Origin: Lentisphaerae bacterium ADurb.Bin242
GTDB lineage: Bacteria > Verrucomicrobiota > Lentisphaeria > Victivallales > UBA1829
Direction: 5' to 3'
Length of the DNA: 51,899 nucleotides
Assembly: GCA_002069785.1 (NCBI GenBank)
Contig: MWCA01000035.1
Coordinates: forward strand, 1 to 51,899
Notes under the pieces: model-generated
Told to the model about the DNA's origin: nothing
Database searches by the model: none
Seen by the model: the letters and a program-made list of their open reading frames with translations, nothing else
Program-made: the position numbers and the translations under genes
Shown: positions 1 through 9,295 of the stretch, in pieces
Position numbering within the stretch: position 1 is the stretch's first letter
Layout of the letters: each line of letters opens with the position of its first letter

Positions 1-3000
1 AGGCGGACGCGACGGACATCGGGGAAGAGAGTCCATTCAGGTGGTGGGCCCATGCGTTTTCCAAACAATGCCGGGATTTTCTCGATGAACTTGCACAGTT
101 CACTCCCTGGACGGAACTTCCGTCCTGTCGGAATCTCTGCGACGATTTTCCGGAGCTTGACGAAATTCCGACCTTACGCAAACTGGCCGTGCTGGAGGCG
201 AAACTCGTTCCCCTCCTCTTGCACCGGCCCGGCACGACCGCCGCGGCAGGGGAACAGGGAGGGCTGAGCGAGCTCCAGCTTCTTGTGACGAATGCCAGCC
301 GGTATGCCCGGGAAAGAATTGCGGTCGTCAAGGGGCTTGCCCTGCAATGCGAAGCGCTCTCCAGGATGAATTATGAATTTTTGTATGACAAGTCGCGTCA
401 TCTCCTCTCCATCGGATACAATGTCGACAAACTGCGGATGGATTCCGGTTACTACGATTTGCTGGCTTCGGAAGCCCGGTTTTCCACCTTCGTCGCCATT
501 GCACAGGGACAGTTGCCGCAAGAGAGCTGGTTTGCCATGAGCCGCCTGCTTACGATCGTCGGCGGAGAACCGGTTCTTCTTTCCTGGAGCGGATCGATGT
601 TCGAATATCTGATGCCTCTTCTTGTGATGCCCGGCTATGAACATACCTTGATCGACAACACCTGCCGGACCGCCGTGGACAGGCAGATCGAATACGGGAA
701 AAGCCGCCGGGTCCCCTGGGGGATTTCCGAATGCGGATATAATGCGATCGATGCGCACTTGAATTATCAATACCGGGCATTCGGCGTGCCGGGGCTGGGA
801 CTCAAGCGCGGGCTTGCCGATGATCTGGTGATCGCGCCGTATGCGTCGATGCTGGCGCTGATGCTGGCGCCGGAAGAGGCGTGCCATAATCTCGCGCGGC
901 TTGCAAGCGAGGGGCTGGAAGGCCGATACGGGTTTTACGAGGCGATCGACTATACGCCGTCGCATCTTCCGCGCGGCCAGTCGAACGCCGTGGTCAAATC
1001 CTTCATGGCCCATCACCAGGGCATGAGTCTCCTGGCTTTGGAAAGTCTCCTCCTGAACCGCCCGATGCAGAAACGGTTCGAGTCGGATCCTTCCTTCCGG
1101 GCGGCCATATTGCTGCTCCAGGAACGAATCCCCAAAGCGACCGCGTTTTATGCGTATACGACGGAAATCCCCGAGTATCATCCGGCGGCCGGCGTTCCGG
1201 AAACGCCGATCCGTTTTTTCGACAGTCCCGACACTCCGAATCCCGAAGTGCATCTTCTTTCGAACGGCAAATACAACGTGATGATTACGAATGCCGGCGG
1301 AGGATACAGCCACTGGAACAACCTCGCCGTCACGCGCTGGAGCGAGGACAGCGTCCGCGATGACAAGGGCATGTTCTGTTACATCCGCGACACGGACAGC
1401 GGAGAGGTCTGGTCAGCCGCATATCAGCCGATGCTCAAACAATCCAGCCTCATGGAGACAATCTTCTCCGAAGGACGGGCCGAATTCCGCCGACGGGACT
1501 ATGATTATGAAACCCATATGGAAATTGCCGTTTCGCCGGAAGACGACATCGAACTGCGCCGGGTCCGGATCACAAACCGGGCGCGCATTCCCCGAACCAT
1601 CGATGTCACCACTTATGCGGAAGTCGTTCTGGCGCCTCCCGCCGCGGACGCGCTTCATCCCGCGTTCAGCAATCTTTTTGTTCAGACGGAAATCATTCGC
1701 CGGCAAAGCGCGATCCTCTGTACCCGTCGTCCGCGCGCACAGAATGAACGCGAGCCGTGGATGTTTCATTTGATGGCCGTCCACGGAGGAGAACCCGGCG
1801 AAGTTTCCTATGAGACGGACCGCATGAAGTTTATCGGCCGCGGCAACACGGTTTCCAATCCCCGGGCAATTCTCGGCGACGATGAGGGGTATCCGGGAAA
1901 ACTTCAGGGGAGCGAGGGTTCCGTGCTGGATCCGATTGTCGCCATTCGCTGCCGGATTACCCTGAATCCGAGGAAAACGACGACCATTGATCTGGTCACG
2001 GGCGTGGGGACAACCCGCGAGGCGGCCCTGGGGCTGGTTGGAAAATATCAGGACAGACATATTGCGGACCGTGTTTTCGATCTGGCGTGGACGCATGGAC
2101 AGGTGCTTTTGCACCAGCTCAACGCCTCCGAATCCGATGCGCAGCTCTATGCCCGTCTTGCCGGTTCGATCGTTTATGCGAACAATTCGCTGAGGGCGCC
2201 GCCGGACGTTATCCTCAAAAACCGCCGCGGACAGTCCGGACTCTGGGGATATGCCATTTCCGGAGATTTGCCGGTTGTTCTGCTGCAGATTGAAAATCCC
2301 GACAACATCGAGCTGGCGCGCCAGCTGATCCAGGCCCACGCATACTGGCGTCTGAAAGGATTGCCCGTCGATCTGGTCATCTGGAACGAAGATCACGCCG
2401 GATACCGGCAGCTCCTTCACGACCAGATCAACGGACTCATTGCTTCCGGCCTCGAAACCAATGTGGCCGACCGTCCCGGCGGCATTTTCCTGCGGCCTGG
2501 CGCCCAGATAGCGGAGGATGACCGCATCCTGATTCAGACGGTTGCCCGCGCGATCCTCTCCGACCGGCGCGGCACGCTGGCGGAACAGCTTCAAAGCCGC
2601 ATCATGGCGAAGATAACCGTCCCGCTCCTGGACCCGGCTCTTCCCCCGGATCCGGTGTTGCCGCCGGTTGCTCCGCTGCCTCGCACCGATCTGACTTTCT
2701 ACAACGGCCTGGGCGGATTTACGTGGGATGGCCGCGAGTATGTCATTACCACGGCGCCCGGATATCTGACTCCGGCGCCGTGGATCAACGTGCTGGCCAA
2801 CCCGTCCTTCGGCACCGTTGTCTCGGAAAGCGGTTCCGCTTGGACCTGGAGCGATAATGCCCATGAGTTCCGGCTTACCCCCTGGAAAAACGATCCCGTG
2901 TGCGATTCCGGCGGAGAGGCATTTTACCTCCGGGACGAGGAAACCGGCGAATTCTGGTCGCCCGCGCCGTTGCCTTGCCGCGGCCCCACGCCTTATGTCG

Positions 3001-5102
3001 CCCGGCACGGATTCGGATACAGCGTCTTCGAACACACCGAGCATGGAATCCGTTCCGAACTGTGGGTCTATGTGGCCCTCGACGCCGCAGTCAAGTTCAC
3101 GGTCATCAAAATATACAACGAATCGGACCGGACACGCCGTCTCTCCGCGACGGGATATGTCGAATGGGTGCTGGGAGACCTGCGTTCTAAAACCGCCATG
3201 CATGTGATCACCGAAATCGACCAGAACACCGGCGCCCTTTTTGCACGCAATCCATACAACACGGAGTTCTATAAGCGGACCGCGTTTTTCGACGTGGACG
3301 ACATGTCCCGCACCGTAACGGGCGACCGGAGCGAATTCCTGGGACGCAACGGCACGCTGCGCTCTCCTTCCGCCATGATGCATACGCGGCTCTCCGGAAA
3401 AGTGGGAACCGCCCTCGATCCCTGCGCCGCCATCCAGGTGAATTTCGAACTGGCGCCCGGACAGGGGCGCGAGATCGTTTTCAGGCTGGGGGCGGGATTG
3501 AATACGGCCGATGCCGGAAATCTGGTCAATCGTTTCCGGGGCTCCACCGCCCCGTATGCGGCGCTGGATGCGGTGTGGCAGCACTGGACGCACACCCTGG
3601 GTGCAATCAATGTGGAAACTTCCGACAAATCCTTGAACCTGCTGGCCAACGGGTGGCTGCTGTATCAAACACTGGCCTGCCGCCTTTGGGCGCGAAATGC
3701 GGAATATCAGCCGGGAGGCGCCTTCGGGTTCCGCGATCAGCTTCAGGATGTGCTGGCGCTCATTCACGCAAGACCGGAGCTTGTGCGGGAACATCTGCTC
3801 CGCTGCGCGGCCCGTCAATTTCCGGAGGGAGACGTTCAGCACTGGTGGCATCCGCCCCTCGGCAGAGGGGTCCGCACTCATTGTTCCGACGATTATCTGT
3901 GGCTTCCGTTTGCTGTATGCCGCTACGTCCTGTCCACCGGCGACACCGGGGTCCTGGGTGAACCCGTTCCCTTCCTCAAAGGGCGTCCGGTCAAGCCGGA
4001 AGAGGATTCCTATTATGATCTTCCCGCCTGTTCTGAAGAAACGTCGAGCCTTTACGATCACTGTGTGCGAAGCATCCTGAACGGCCTGAAATTCGGAGAT
4101 CACGGCCTGCCGCTCATCGGTTCCGGCGATTGGAACGACGGTATGAATCTGGTGGGAGAACACGGCAAAGGCGAAAGCGTATGGCTTGGATTTTTCCTGT
4201 ATGATGTGCTTATGCGCTTTACCGGGATTGCGCGCAGACAAGGGGACGCGTCATTCAGCAAACGCTGCGCGAGTGAAGCGGAAAAACTCCGGCGCAATAT
4301 CGAGAAAAACGGCTGGGACGGAAAATGGTACCGCCGTGCCTATTTCGATGACGGCTCCCCCCTCGGATCGTTCACGAATCCGGAATGCCGGATCGATTCG
4401 ATTGCCCAAAGCTGGTCTGTGATTTCGGGCGCCGGGAACCAGGAGCGCTCACAGACGGCCATGAATTCGCTGTATGAACACCTGGTTTCCCCGAAGGACA
4501 GGCTGGTCCGGCTTCTGACTCCGCCTTTTGACAAATCCGTCCTGAATCCGGGCTATATCAAAGGATATGTTCCCGGAATCCGGGAAAACGGCGGACAGTA
4601 TACGCACGCCGCCATCTGGGCGGCGATGGCTTTTGCGCTTCAAGGGGACACCCGGTGCGCCTGGGAGCTCTTTACCATGATCAATCCGGCCAATCATGCC
4701 AGGACGCCGGCGGAAGCCGCCGTCTATAAAGTGGAACCGTATGTCGTTGCGGCCGATGTCTATGCGGGACAGCCGCATATCGGACGTGGCGGGTGGACAT
4801 GGTACACAGGGTCGGCCGCCTGGATGTACCGGTTGATTGTGGAGTCCTTGCTGGGCCTCCATCTTGAAGTCGATAAACTGCGCTTTGCTCCGTGTATTCC
4901 TGCGGACTGGGACAGCTTCAAATTGCATTATCGATACCGGGAGACGGTTTATCACATCACGGTAATGCAAATACCGGCTGAAAACAGGGAAATGTCCGTA
5001 AGTGTGGACGGCGTGGAGCAGCCGGATCAGGCAATCCCCCTTATGAATGACCATAAAGAACACTGGGCCGAAGTGAAAATCCGGCAACCGGTAAAAAAAT
5101 GA
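1..5102 (+). CDS. Cyclic beta-1,2-glucan synthase-like protein, 3' part (5'-truncated by window edge)
   Basis: The reading frame is open from the first complete codon at position 3, with no stop before 5102, so the gene starts upstream. About 1700 codons are visible; full NdvB/Cgs proteins are usually around 2800 residues, so the N-terminal glycosyltransferase part is missing here. Visible parts in order: a helical/glycoamylase-like region (motif DSGYYDLLASEARFSTF near 450-510, HHQGMS near 1012), a first GH94-type beta-supersandwich (about 1200-2000), a linker, a second supersandwich (about 2690-3500), and a GH94-type (alpha/alpha)6 catalytic region containing GSGDWNDGMN (near 4120-4145). In the family, the enzyme polymerises UDP-glucose into beta-1,2-glucan and the GH94 part trims and cyclises at the inner membrane. 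The overall order matches the family, but whether this one makes cyclic glucan or acts only as a phosphorylase-like enzyme cannot be told without the N-terminus. Confidence 0.9.
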   Translation, partial: ADATDIGEESPFRWWAHAFSKQCRDFLDELAQFTPWTELPSCRNLCDDFPELDEIPTLRKLAVLEAKLVPLLLHRPGTTAAAGEQGGLSELQLLVTNASRYARERIAVVKGLALQCEALSRMNYEFLYDKSRHLLSIGYNVDKLRMDSGYYDLLASEARFSTFVAIAQGQLPQESWFAMSRLLTIVGGEPVLLSWSGSMFEYLMPLLVMPGYEHTLIDNTCRTAVDRQIEYGKSRRVPWGISECGYNAIDAHLNYQYRAFGVPGLGLKRGLADDLVIAPYASMLALMLAPEEACHNLARLASEGLEGRYGFYEAIDYTPSHLPRGQSNAVVKSFMAHHQGMSLLALESLLLNRPMQKRFESDPSFRAAILLLQERIPKATAFYAYTTEIPEYHPAAGVPETPIRFFDSPDTPNPEVHLLSNGKYNVMITNAGGGYSHWNNLAVTRWSEDSVRDDKGMFCYIRDTDSGEVWSAAYQPMLKQSSLMETIFSEGRAEFRRRDYDYETHMEIAVSPEDDIELRRVRITNRARIPRTIDVTTYAEVVLAPPAADALHPAFSNLFVQTEIIRRQSAILCTRRPRAQNEREPWMFHLMAVHGGEPGEVSYETDRMKFIGRGNTVSNPRAILGDDEGYPGKLQGSEGSVLDPIVAIRCRITLNPRKTTTIDLVTGVGTTREAALGLVGKYQDRHIADRVFDLAWTHGQVLLHQLNASESDAQLYARLAGSIVYANNSLRAPPDVILKNRRGQSGLWGYAISGDLPVVLLQIENPDNIELARQLIQAHAYWRLKGLPVDLVIWNEDHAGYRQLLHDQINGLIASGLETNVADRPGGIFLRPGAQIAEDDRILIQTVARAILSDRRGTLAEQLQSRIMAKITVPLLDPALPPDPVLPPVAPLPRTDLTFYNGLGGFTWDGREYVITTAPGYLTPAPWINVLANPSFGTVVSESGSAWTWSDNAHEFRLTPWKNDPVCDSGGEAFYLRDEETGEFWSPAPLPCRGPTPYVARHGFGYSVFEHTEHGIRSELWVYVALDAAVKFTVIKIYNESDRTRRLSATGYVEWVLGDLRSKTAMHVITEIDQNTGALFARNPYNTEFYKRTAFFDVDDMSRTVTGDRSEFLGRNGTLRSPSAMMHTRLSGKVGTALDPCAAIQVNFELAPGQGREIVFRLGAGLNTADAGNLVNRFRGSTAPYAALDAVWQHWTHTLGAINVETSDKSLNLLANGWLLYQTLACRLWARNAEYQPGGAFGFRDQLQDVLALIHARPELVREHLLRCAARQFPEGDVQHWWHPPLGRGVRTHCSDDYLWLPFAVCRYVLSTGDTGVLGEPVPFLKGRPVKPEEDSYYDLPACSEETSSLYDHCVRSILNGLKFGDHGLPLIGSGDWNDGMNLVGEHGKGESVWLGFFLYDVLMRFTGIARRQGDASFSKRCASEAEKLRRNIEKNGWDGKWYRRAYFDDGSPLGSFTNPECRIDSIAQSWSVISGAGNQERSQTAMNSLYEHLVSPKDRLVRLLTPPFDKSVLNPGYIKGYVPGIRENGGQYTHAAIWAAMAFALQGDTRCAWELFTMINPANHARTPAEAAVYKVEPYVVAADVYAGQPHIGRGGWTWYTGSAAWMYRLIVESLLGLHLEVDKLRFAPCIPADWDSFKLHYRYRETVYHITVMQIPAENREMSVSVDGVEQPDQAIPLMNDHKEHWAEVKIRQPVKK

Positions 5103-5146
5103 AAATGGACGGTCCATAACCAAAATCGGCCGGAGACCATCAGCCT

Positions 5147-6010
5147 TCAGGCGTACGACATCATGATGCGTTCCAACGCAGCCCAGTCAACAGGACGCGA
5201 ACTCAGCGCGCCATTCCCGCAAACGGGGAAGCGTGACTCATAGGGCTTTTCTGAAGATTCGAAAATCACCCCGATTGGAATCTGATCCCCCCACGCCTCC
5301 GCCGTGTCCATTGCCTTGTGCCAGTCATGCGTGTCATAGTCGTCCGGCAACGGCTTGCAACGGGCTTTATACCATTTGAAGGTATTGACTTTGTTGAAGG
5401 AGATGCAGGGTTGCAGGATGTCCACCAAAGCAAAACCTTCGTGTTGAATGGCCCGTCTGATGATGTCGGCGAGATGCTCTTTCATTCCGGAAAAGCCGCG
5501 GGCGACAAAACCGGCCTTCATCGCCACGGCAACGGCAAGCGGGTTGAAGGCGGCCGCCTGAACGCCATTCGGCTGCGCCTTGGTTGTGAAGCCCGGGTCC
5601 GAAGTCGGGCTTGCCTGCCCCTTGGTGAGACCGTAAACCTGGTTGTTGTGGACCAGTACAGTCACATTGATATTCCTCCGTATTGCCGCCAGGAAATGAT
5701 TTCCGCCTTCGCCATACATGCAGCCGTCGCCGCTTTCGGCAATGACTTTCAACGTCGGATTGGCAAGCCGCGCGCCGGTGGCCACCGGCAAAGACCGTCC
5801 GTGAAGGCCGTTGAAGACGTTGGCATTCAGGTAATGCGGCGTCTTTGCGGCCTGCCCGATACCGGATACCAGAAGGACTTGGTGTGGAGCAAGACCGGAG
5901 TCCAGCAATGCCTGTTTGAGCGCCGGAAGAATCCCGAAGTTTCCACAGCCCGGACACCATGCCGTCTCGAAATTTCCATATTGGTCGAGGGTCAATGTGT
6001 TATCACTCAT
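5147..6010 (-). CDS. 2-oxoacid:ferredoxin oxidoreductase, beta (TPP-binding) subunit
   Basis: A 287-residue protein of the size usual for the beta subunit of 2-oxoacid (2-oxoglutarate/pyruvate-type) ferredoxin oxidoreductases. It has the CPGCG motif (residues 19-23) near the N-terminus and the thiamine-diphosphate/Mg binding stretch GDGCMYGEGGNHF (94-106) followed by NNQVYGLTKGQ. It is the second gene of an operon: its start overlaps the end of the alpha-subunit gene by 8 bases, so the two are probably translationally coupled. The complex decarboxylates a 2-oxoacid to an acyl-CoA while reducing ferredoxin, or runs in reverse, in the cytoplasm. The substrate (2-oxoglutarate versus another 2-oxoacid) cannot be fixed from sequence reading alone. 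Confidence 0.92.
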   Translation of the reverse strand: MSDNTLTLDQYGNFETAWCPGCGNFGILPALKQALLDSGLAPHQVLLVSGIGQAAKTPHYLNANVFNGLHGRSLPVATGARLANPTLKVIAESGDGCMYGEGGNHFLAAIRRNINVTVLVHNNQVYGLTKGQASPTSDPGFTTKAQPNGVQAAAFNPLAVAVAMKAGFVARGFSGMKEHLADIIRRAIQHEGFALVDILQPCISFNKVNTFKWYKARCKPLPDDYDTHDWHKAMDTAEAWGDQIPIGVIFESSEKPYESRFPVCGNGALSSRPVDWAALERIMMSYA

Positions 6011-7691
6011 GATGAAGTTCCTCCATGATGTAATCGGGAGTGATCGGCAATCCGTCGTAACGGGATATCAGCCGGTGAACGACAAACCCGGTTTCTCTGC
6101 GGATGAGACGCGAAAACTGCCCCGAGGCGTTTCCTTCCACGCACACCACCCGGCGGGCGCCCTGCAATCGTTCAAGAAACTGTACGGGAGCCAGAGGCCA
6201 TACCTGGGAGAAATGCAAAGTGCCGATGCTCTTTCCACCGGCGCGCATCCGGTTTGCCGCCTCCTTGACGGCCCCTTTCAAAGAGCCCCAGTTCAACAGC
6301 AGCAGTTCGGGGGCGTCTTCCCCGGAATATTCCGGCGGAACGATGTTGTCTATGAGAATTTTTGATTTTCTCAGCCTCTTCTCCACCATCTTTGCCCGCA
6401 ACGCCAGGTCCTCGGTGATATGCCCGGCTTCATCATGTTCGTCGCTGTCGGCGACAACCAGCTCCGGTCCGGCGCCCGGAATACGTCGCGGAGAAACACC
6501 CGAACCGGTGATTGCGTAACGCTGATAATATCCCGCCGCCTCTTCCTGCGGAGGCGCCTGTGGGACTGCGACGTTATTGAGTTTGAACGGCAGGACATCC
6601 CGATACGAATCGGCGAGGAACTGATCGGTCAGCAGGAACACCGGCCCCTGGCTTGCCTCCGCTAAAGCGAAGGTGCGGGACATGAGTTCAAAACACTCTT
6701 CAATGGACCCCGGCGCAAAGATTGCACGCGGGAACTCGCCGTGCCCGGCATGCAAGACGAACTCCAGGTCCGCTTGCTCCGTCCGTGTCGGAAGTCCCGT
6801 CGCCGGTCCGGGGCGCTGCGCCACGACAATTACGACCGGCACTTCGGTCATGCCGGCTAAACTGACGCCTTCCGTCATGAGCGCAAACCCTCCGCCTGAC
6901 GTGGCGGTCATGCTGCGGCTCCCTGAAAAAGAAGCTCCGATGGCCATGTTCAGGGCGGCTATCTCATCTTCAGCCTGTTCGACGATCAGCCCCATTTCCT
7001 CCGCGTGTTTCGCCAGATTCAACAGGATGGAGGTTGCGGGCGACATCGGATAAAATGCGCAGAATTTCACTCCGCCCGCCAGTGCGCCGAGCGCCAATGC
7101 CTCATTTCCATTCATCATGAGCCGCACGCCATCGGCTGCGTTCGCCGGCGCCGGTGTCAATGCGGGTGCGTTGGAAGTTTCCGCCCATGTATACGCGGAG
7201 TCGATCGCGGCTTGATTCGCTTCGGAAACGCTTGCGTCTTTATTCCCGAAGTATGCGGCGACCGCTTCTTTGACGATGGACTTGTCCAGTTTGAAAAGCG
7301 CTGCCGCAACGCCCAGCGCAACGACATTCTCATATCGGGGTTCGGAGAGGTTTTTGAATGGCACGCGGACACAAGGCACTTCGCCTATGGAGAGGGATTC
7401 GTCGATGATGATCATGCCGCCGTCGGGAACCATTTCTTCCCGGTGAAGGTGAACGGTATCGGCATCGAGCGCCACCAGCACATGGATGGCTTCCGCGGGC
7501 GCGTCTGCGGGCTCAACGCCGAAGCGAATCGAAAATGTGTTGTGCCCGCCGCGGATGCGTGACATGTACCGCTGCGTTACATGAATGTGGTAGCCGCTTC
7601 TGACGAGACAACGGGCAAGAAGTTCCCCCAATGTAACGAGACCCTGCCCGGCCTCTCCGCCTATTACGACCTGAAGCATAGTTGAGTCCAT
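6003..7691 (-). CDS. 2-oxoacid:ferredoxin oxidoreductase, fused gamma-alpha subunit
   Basis: A 562-residue protein with a gamma domain at the N-terminus (GGEAGQGLVTLGELLA at residues 11-26; RYMSRIRGGHNTF near 42-54) and an alpha/pyrimidine-binding domain after about residue 190 (GNEALALGALAGGVKF, then AEDEIAALNMAIGASFSG). This gamma-alpha fusion is the normal KorA-type arrangement. It lies directly before the beta subunit with an 8-base overlap. The chosen ATG (7691) has a weak AGGT-type ribosome site; an internal ATG four codons on (7679) is an alternative because the conserved gamma domain begins there. The complex is expected to need ferredoxin supplied from elsewhere, since no ferredoxin-like delta subunit is adjacent. 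Confidence 0.92.
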   Translation of the reverse strand: MDSTMLQVVIGGEAGQGLVTLGELLARCLVRSGYHIHVTQRYMSRIRGGHNTFSIRFGVEPADAPAEAIHVLVALDADTVHLHREEMVPDGGMIIIDESLSIGEVPCVRVPFKNLSEPRYENVVALGVAAALFKLDKSIVKEAVAAYFGNKDASVSEANQAAIDSAYTWAETSNAPALTPAPANAADGVRLMMNGNEALALGALAGGVKFCAFYPMSPATSILLNLAKHAEEMGLIVEQAEDEIAALNMAIGASFSGSRSMTATSGGGFALMTEGVSLAGMTEVPVVIVVAQRPGPATGLPTRTEQADLEFVLHAGHGEFPRAIFAPGSIEECFELMSRTFALAEASQGPVFLLTDQFLADSYRDVLPFKLNNVAVPQAPPQEEAAGYYQRYAITGSGVSPRRIPGAGPELVVADSDEHDEAGHITEDLALRAKMVEKRLRKSKILIDNIVPPEYSGEDAPELLLLNWGSLKGAVKEAANRMRAGGKSIGTLHFSQVWPLAPVQFLERLQGARRVVCVEGNASGQFSRLIRRETGFVVHRLISRYDGLPITPDYIMEELHHE

Positions 7692-8346
7692 ATCACGACC
7701 TGCTTTCTTTAGTTAAAGCGATGAACCGGCCGGCGCAAAAGCGTTTGACGGCATGTTCCTGCAATGTCACATATGAAATCTGTATTGTCGTTTCCGCGCA
7801 TGACAGGTTTTGGATTCCCTTGAAAAACGGATCGCACTTTTCGTGATTGAATCAACGGACAGGTAAGATGATGCCCCCTTTCCATCCCAATCCGTCAATG
7901 AAAATAAAATAGCATGGAAGAATATTTATTTCAAGTTACATTGGCATGAATTTCATCTTGAATCAAAATCTTATCGAAGGAGCGTTTATTTTTGCCCCGG
8001 TAGTTTTTATCGTCCCATGTGATGTTGACGTGGTTTACCGGCTTACCTGTGTCATTGTAACCCCGGATCGCGTCGTTATCCTTGATTGTTTCGGGGAAAA
8101 CACATCCGGAAAGAAGAAACAGGACTCCAAGCACGGCAGGACAATGGAAAACAGGCGGATCAAAAATATTTTATATATCCCCTTTCATCTCGAAGCAATC
8201 CTGGCTGATAAATGCGGAATCATTATGACAATATAGCTTCCAATCATAATGAAATCAATCGGCGCGAGCAGCAACAAATCGATCCGATTGTTTTATCGTG
8301 AACCCGGAATTCCGGTTCGGAACGCTGAAAAAACCTTTGTCTCCTG
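7692..8346. other. Intergenic stretch with only one weak small gene
   Basis: 655 bases separate the oxidoreductase operon from the AraC gene. Apart from the doubtful small lipoprotein at 7931-8134 I see no conserved RNA, repeat or clear promoter. The part from 7890 to 8250 is noticeably AT-richer than the flanking genes. Confidence 0.5.
7931..8134 (-). CDS. Possible small lipoprotein (67 residues, GTG start), perhaps frameshifted
   Basis: The frame starts with GTG and opens with a hydrophobic stretch ending in the lipobox LLSGC, followed by a polar tail of about 55 residues rich in Asp, Asn and Lys. That is the look of a small secreted lipoprotein. The start is poor: there is no convincing ribosome site and no positively charged n-region. 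In the neighbouring frame, a TTG codon at 8163 would give MIRLFSIVLP, a much better signal-peptide start, which would join the lipobox frame after a one-base shift near 8130-8137. The gene may therefore be broken or carry a sequence error. No homologue is recognised; it stands alone between two operons. Confidence 0.35.
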   Translation of the reverse strand: MLGVLFLLSGCVFPETIKDNDAIRGYNDTGKPVNHVNITWDDKNYRGKNKRSFDKILIQDEIHANVT

Positions 8347-9168
8347 TCATTTCTGAAATTCTCCCGGCGTGACGCCGGTCATTTTTTTGAAGGTCCTCAT
8401 GAAATAAAACAGGTTGTTGAATCCGGTCAGGGCCGCCGTTTCCTTGATGCTTACGCCGCGTGAAAGATATTCTTTGGCAAGGGAAATCCGCCGCATGATC
8501 ACGTATTCGACAGGGGTCCGTCCCGTTGCCGCCTTGAACAACCGGCGAAAGTGCATTTCGCATACCCCGGCGGCGGTCGCAAGGCCGGTGACGGATATTT
8601 CCTGTTCCGGATTCCGGTCAATGAGGTTTCGGATTTTTTCCACGGCTTTTTCCGTCGGGGAACGGGGGCCGCCGCCGGCTTTGTCCGCCAGCGCGGCGAT
8701 CATTCGGAGCAAAATGATTTTGCGTTCCAGCGCCGACGCGGCATCTTCCGCCGCAATCAGAGACTTCAGCCGGGAATACGCTTCCGTCACCAGGGCGGAA
8801 CTTTGCCGGATGACCGGATTCCTGCGGTTCAGGAACCCCAGTTCTTCCAGCCGGGCCGCTTCCGCGCCGCCCCAGACGATCCATTGCTGTCCCCATTGAT
8901 CGACGGGCTGGTAAAAGTGGGCGATATCGGGAAATACCACCATGACGTCGCCGTTCTCGACTTCGATCCGGCCGTTTTCCTCGCTGTAGTAATACCCTTG
9001 TCCGGCGGTGCAGCAGACCGCCGCATAGAGCCCGAGTATCCGCAATTTCGGCGCGGTGTTCTTCTGTTCCGCTGCCATCCCGATCCGGTCAACCCACAGT
9101 TCAAGTTTCTTTTCCGCCGTCCAGGGAATGCGGAATTTTTCCGAGCGGATTGTTTCGTGTTTTTTCAT
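8347..9168 (-). CDS. AraC-family transcriptional regulator
   Basis: A 273-residue protein with an N-terminal cupin-like ligand-binding half (the stretch from about 45 to 110 includes GDVMVVFPDIAHFYQP) and a C-terminal double helix-turn-helix from about residue 170 (ISVTGLATAAGVCEMHFRRLF and GFNNLFYFMRTFKKMTGVTPGEF). This is the standard architecture of carbohydrate-responsive AraC activators in the cytoplasm. It is divergent from the URO-D-like gene at 9296 with only about 127 bases between the starts, so that gene is its likely target. No clear Shine-Dalgarno precedes its ATG. The ligand is unknown. Confidence 0.93.
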   Translation of the reverse strand: MKKHETIRSEKFRIPWTAEKKLELWVDRIGMAAEQKNTAPKLRILGLYAAVCCTAGQGYYYSEENGRIEVENGDVMVVFPDIAHFYQPVDQWGQQWIVWGGAEAARLEELGFLNRRNPVIRQSSALVTEAYSRLKSLIAAEDAASALERKIILLRMIAALADKAGGGPRSPTEKAVEKIRNLIDRNPEQEISVTGLATAAGVCEMHFRRLFKAATGRTPVEYVIMRRISLAKEYLSRGVSIKETAALTGFNNLFYFMRTFKKMTGVTPGEFQK

Positions 9169-9295
9169 GTTCTATTTGTGCATATCAATGAATGATTTGT
9201 TCCTGATAAGATACTTGCATCCTGCGATAAAATCAAATATTATTATAATGCGAAAAGATTTTTTCATGCTTGAATAATTCATAAGGAGATTCGTG

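Noticed and set aside
1413..4241. 942-codon open frame on the minus strand inside the glucan synthase gene
   Set aside because: Its translation shows no domain or motif, while the plus-strand frame has clear GH94-type motifs. Long antisense open frames are a by-product of codon use here.
5105..5117. ATGGACGGTCCAT palindrome between convergent genes as terminator or operator
   Set aside because: Arms of six bases with a single central base cannot form a stable hairpin, and no T-run follows.
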